Program-made: the position numbers and the translations under genes
Assembly (NCBI GenBank): GCA_014378185.1
Contig: JACMOE010000698.1
Location: forward strand, 1-14,954
Direction: 5' to 3'
Origin: Gemmatimonadaceae bacterium
Lineage (GTDB): Bacteria; Gemmatimonadota; Gemmatimonadetes; Gemmatimonadales; Gemmatimonadaceae
Length of the DNA: 14,954 nt
Notes under the pieces: generated by a model
The model's input: only the letters and a program-made list of their open reading frames with translations
The model's database searches: none
Told to the model about the DNA's origin: nothing
In this document: positions 13,936 to 14,954 of the stretch, one piece after another
Position numbering within the stretch: the first letter of the stretch is position 1
How the letters are laid out: each line of letters begins with the position of its first letter

Positions 13936-14361
13936 TCAGCGGGTCACGCCCTGCGCGGCGCCCTCACGCAGCAGGTGCACGCCGGAGCCACTACCCGTGT
14001 GCGGCTGCATCTCGATGCGGCCATTCACCACACCCCCCTCCTGCACGAGGACCACCTGGGTGATGATGCTGCCATTCACGATGGCGGTTGGCTGCAACTC
14101 CACCCGTTCGGATGCGTACACGCATCCGGCCAGTGCACCACCGACAATGACTTCCCGGGCGTAGATGTCGCCCGTCATCCGCGCACCCACGCCGATCACC
14201 ACCGTGTCGGCTCGACGAATGGTTCCGGTCAGTTCACCATCGATTCGCAGGGATCCCCCGGTGTCGAGGTCTCCGGTTACCGACAGTTGGCTATCCAGGA
14301 GGGAGTAACCGGTGCCTGCCGTGGCGGCCTTGGCATCGGTGCGACGTGAGAGGAGGCTCAT
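13936..14361 (-). CDS. Bactofilin (polymer-forming cytoskeletal protein)
   Basis: A 141-residue cytoskeletal protein with the bactofilin (DUF583) right-handed beta-helix core at about 25-120. Repeats read SVTGDLDTGGSLRIDGELTGTI, VVIGVGARMTGDIYA, VIVGGALAGCVYA, VELQPTAIVNGSI and VVLVQEGGVVNGRI. Bactofilins self-assemble without nucleotide, often on the membrane through a short N-terminal peptide, and recruit wall enzymes. ATG 14361 is fixed by GGAG in CAGGAGCAACAG just upstream; the same frame stays open to 14826, but that extension has no domain and overlaps the divergent lipoprotein gene. The M23 peptidase starts 2 bases after its stop. Confidence 0.95.
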   Translation of the reverse strand: MSLLSRRTDAKAATAGTGYSLLDSQLSVTGDLDTGGSLRIDGELTGTIRRADTVVIGVGARMTGDIYAREVIVGGALAGCVYASERVELQPTAIVNGSIITQVVLVQEGGVVNGRIEMQPHTGSGSGVHLLREGAAQGVTR

Positions 14362-14593
14362 CTGTTGCTCCTGCGGAGGGCGGGGTGGCAGGCCCGACAG
14401 CGGTCTGCCGGCAAGAACGATGAACTCCGGTTCGCCAACGCGCCAGCCCGTGCTTCTCGGGCGGGTGTGACGCGGCGCACAGCCCAGAAGTGCGCACGAG
14501 AAATGGCGGCTGACCTCGGTATATGGCACGCGCCCTGCCTTATCGGTGTATGAACGCATCTCGGCAAAACGCCGATCATTCCTGGAGGTATCA
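14362..14593. promoter_or_regulatory. Divergent intergenic region between bactofilin and lipoprotein genes
   Basis: This 232-base gap must hold promoters in both directions. On the plus side the last 80 bases are less GC-rich, with TATATG (14520-14525) and TATGAA (14549-14554) as possible -10 elements, but neither has a good -35 at the right distance. A 5-bp stem TCGGC-AAAAC-GCCGA lies just before the lipoprotein's ribosome site, and GCCCG/CGGGC arms flank a 7-base loop near 14450. No single element is convincing. Confidence 0.25.
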
Positions 14594-14954
14594 ATGCGCC
14601 CGTCCACCAAGTCGCTCTTCTTCGCTCCCGCACTCGTGCTGGCTGCAGCCTGCAGCAAGGACAAGCCGGCCGATGCCACCTTGAGCAACGACCTCACGCT
14701 CGCGGCACAGGCCCGCCAAACCGCGACGCTCGATTCCATCTCGGCCGCGGAGCGCACCCGCGCGGCGGCAGCGGCCGCTCCTGCACCGACGGCGCTACGC
14801 TCCGGGTCCACAGCTCCGGCACGCACGACGACTCATACCTCCAGCGTACGGCGCCGCTCCAGTTCCGAGAGCAACAGCGGGTCGGGCAGTGGCAGGACGG
14901 TTTACTCCGAGCCGCGCACGGTCACCGAAAAGCATACCAATCGTGATGCCGCCA
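14594..14954 (+). CDS. Predicted lipoprotein, N-terminal part (runs off the window)
   Basis: The frame is open from ATG 14594 to the window edge (120 codons). A near-perfect ribosome site GGAGGT (14584-14589) stands four bases before the ATG. The N-terminus MRPSTKSLFFAPALVLAAAC is a signal peptide with a lipobox-like AAAC (Cys20), so the mature protein is probably lipid-anchored. After it come a short helical stretch (TLAAQARQTATLDSISAAERTR), an Ala/Pro run, and a Ser/Gly/Arg-rich linker; any folded domain lies beyond the window. No function can be assigned. It is divergent from the bactofilin operon. Confidence 0.8.
   Translation, partial: MRPSTKSLFFAPALVLAAACSKDKPADATLSNDLTLAAQARQTATLDSISAAERTRAAAAAAPAPTALRSGSTAPARTTTHTSSVRRRSSSESNSGSGSGRTVYSEPRTVTEKHTNRDAA

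Noticed and set aside
13370..14164. Plus-strand frames opposite the M23 peptidase and bactofilin
   Set aside because: They span two recognisable genes and have the biased composition of antisense shadows.
14444..14461. GCCCG/CGGGC stem as a terminator
   Set aside because: Only 5 bp, no T tract, and it lies between divergent starts where no transcript should end.
14362..14826. N-terminal extension of the bactofilin frame to 14826
   Set aside because: A good ribosome site supports ATG 14361, the extension has no domain, and it overlaps the divergent lipoprotein start with its own strong ribosome site.

Overview
The window is a stretch of GC-rich, densely coded bacterial chromosome. Secretion signals of several kinds (Sec, a twin-arginine lipoprotein signal, lipoboxes), an outer-membrane barrel ending in Phe, and a bactofilin with peptidoglycan enzymes point to a Gram-negative free-living organism. 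The overall style (GC bias, Ala/Pro-rich lipoproteins, tandem ferritin-like secreted proteins, class II photolyase) fits Gemmatimonadota best. That placement is a judgement from reading the proteins and was not confirmed by any search. No rRNA, tRNA, CRISPR array, transposase or att site was seen. Apart from the unrecognised genes, this looks like core or shell chromosome.

Layout. (1) 1-811: the tail of an unidentified Gly/Tyr-rich protein, then a stand-alone GAF-domain protein, convergent with (2) a GntR-type regulator (860-1789, minus). (3) An AT-rich divergent control region (about 1849-1903) holding a 25-bp imperfect palindrome. (4) A probable five-gene plus-strand operon, 2011-6762: class II CPD photolyase, secreted HSL-type esterase, two consecutive secreted ferritin-like proteins with complete di-iron ligand sets, and a small outer-membrane barrel protein. 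Overlapping or nearly touching ends (4-bp overlap, 7-bp gap, 1-bp overlap) join the last four genes, and strong tandem hairpins follow. (5) A GNAT-like mini acetyltransferase overlapping a membrane protein with a channel-like C-terminal hairpin (6864-7816). (6) Minus-strand genes: a small hypothetical protein, and a secreted lipoprotein of unknown function that is divergent from a cysteine-containing MarR regulator. (7) mgtE, the magnesium transporter. (8) A minus-strand cell-wall block (14361 down to 11411): bactofilin, M23 peptidase, a 42-residue membrane protein, and a membrane-anchored SLT lytic transglycosylase with a histone-H1-like tail. (9) The start of a lipoprotein running off the right edge.

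Two themes connect the genes. The photolyase/ferritin-like operon reads as a light, oxidative or desiccation stress module: DNA repair in the cytoplasm plus metal/oxidant handling and an esterase outside the inner membrane, possibly under the divergent GntR regulator. The bactofilin/M23/SLT block reads as a cell-shape or local peptidoglycan-remodelling module. I found no clear-cut new defence or mobile system. The strongest candidates for something undescribed are the photolyase-ferritin-barrel operon, the channel-like protein with a non-canonical filter, the GntR regulator with an unassigned sensor domain, and the MarR-lipoprotein pair.
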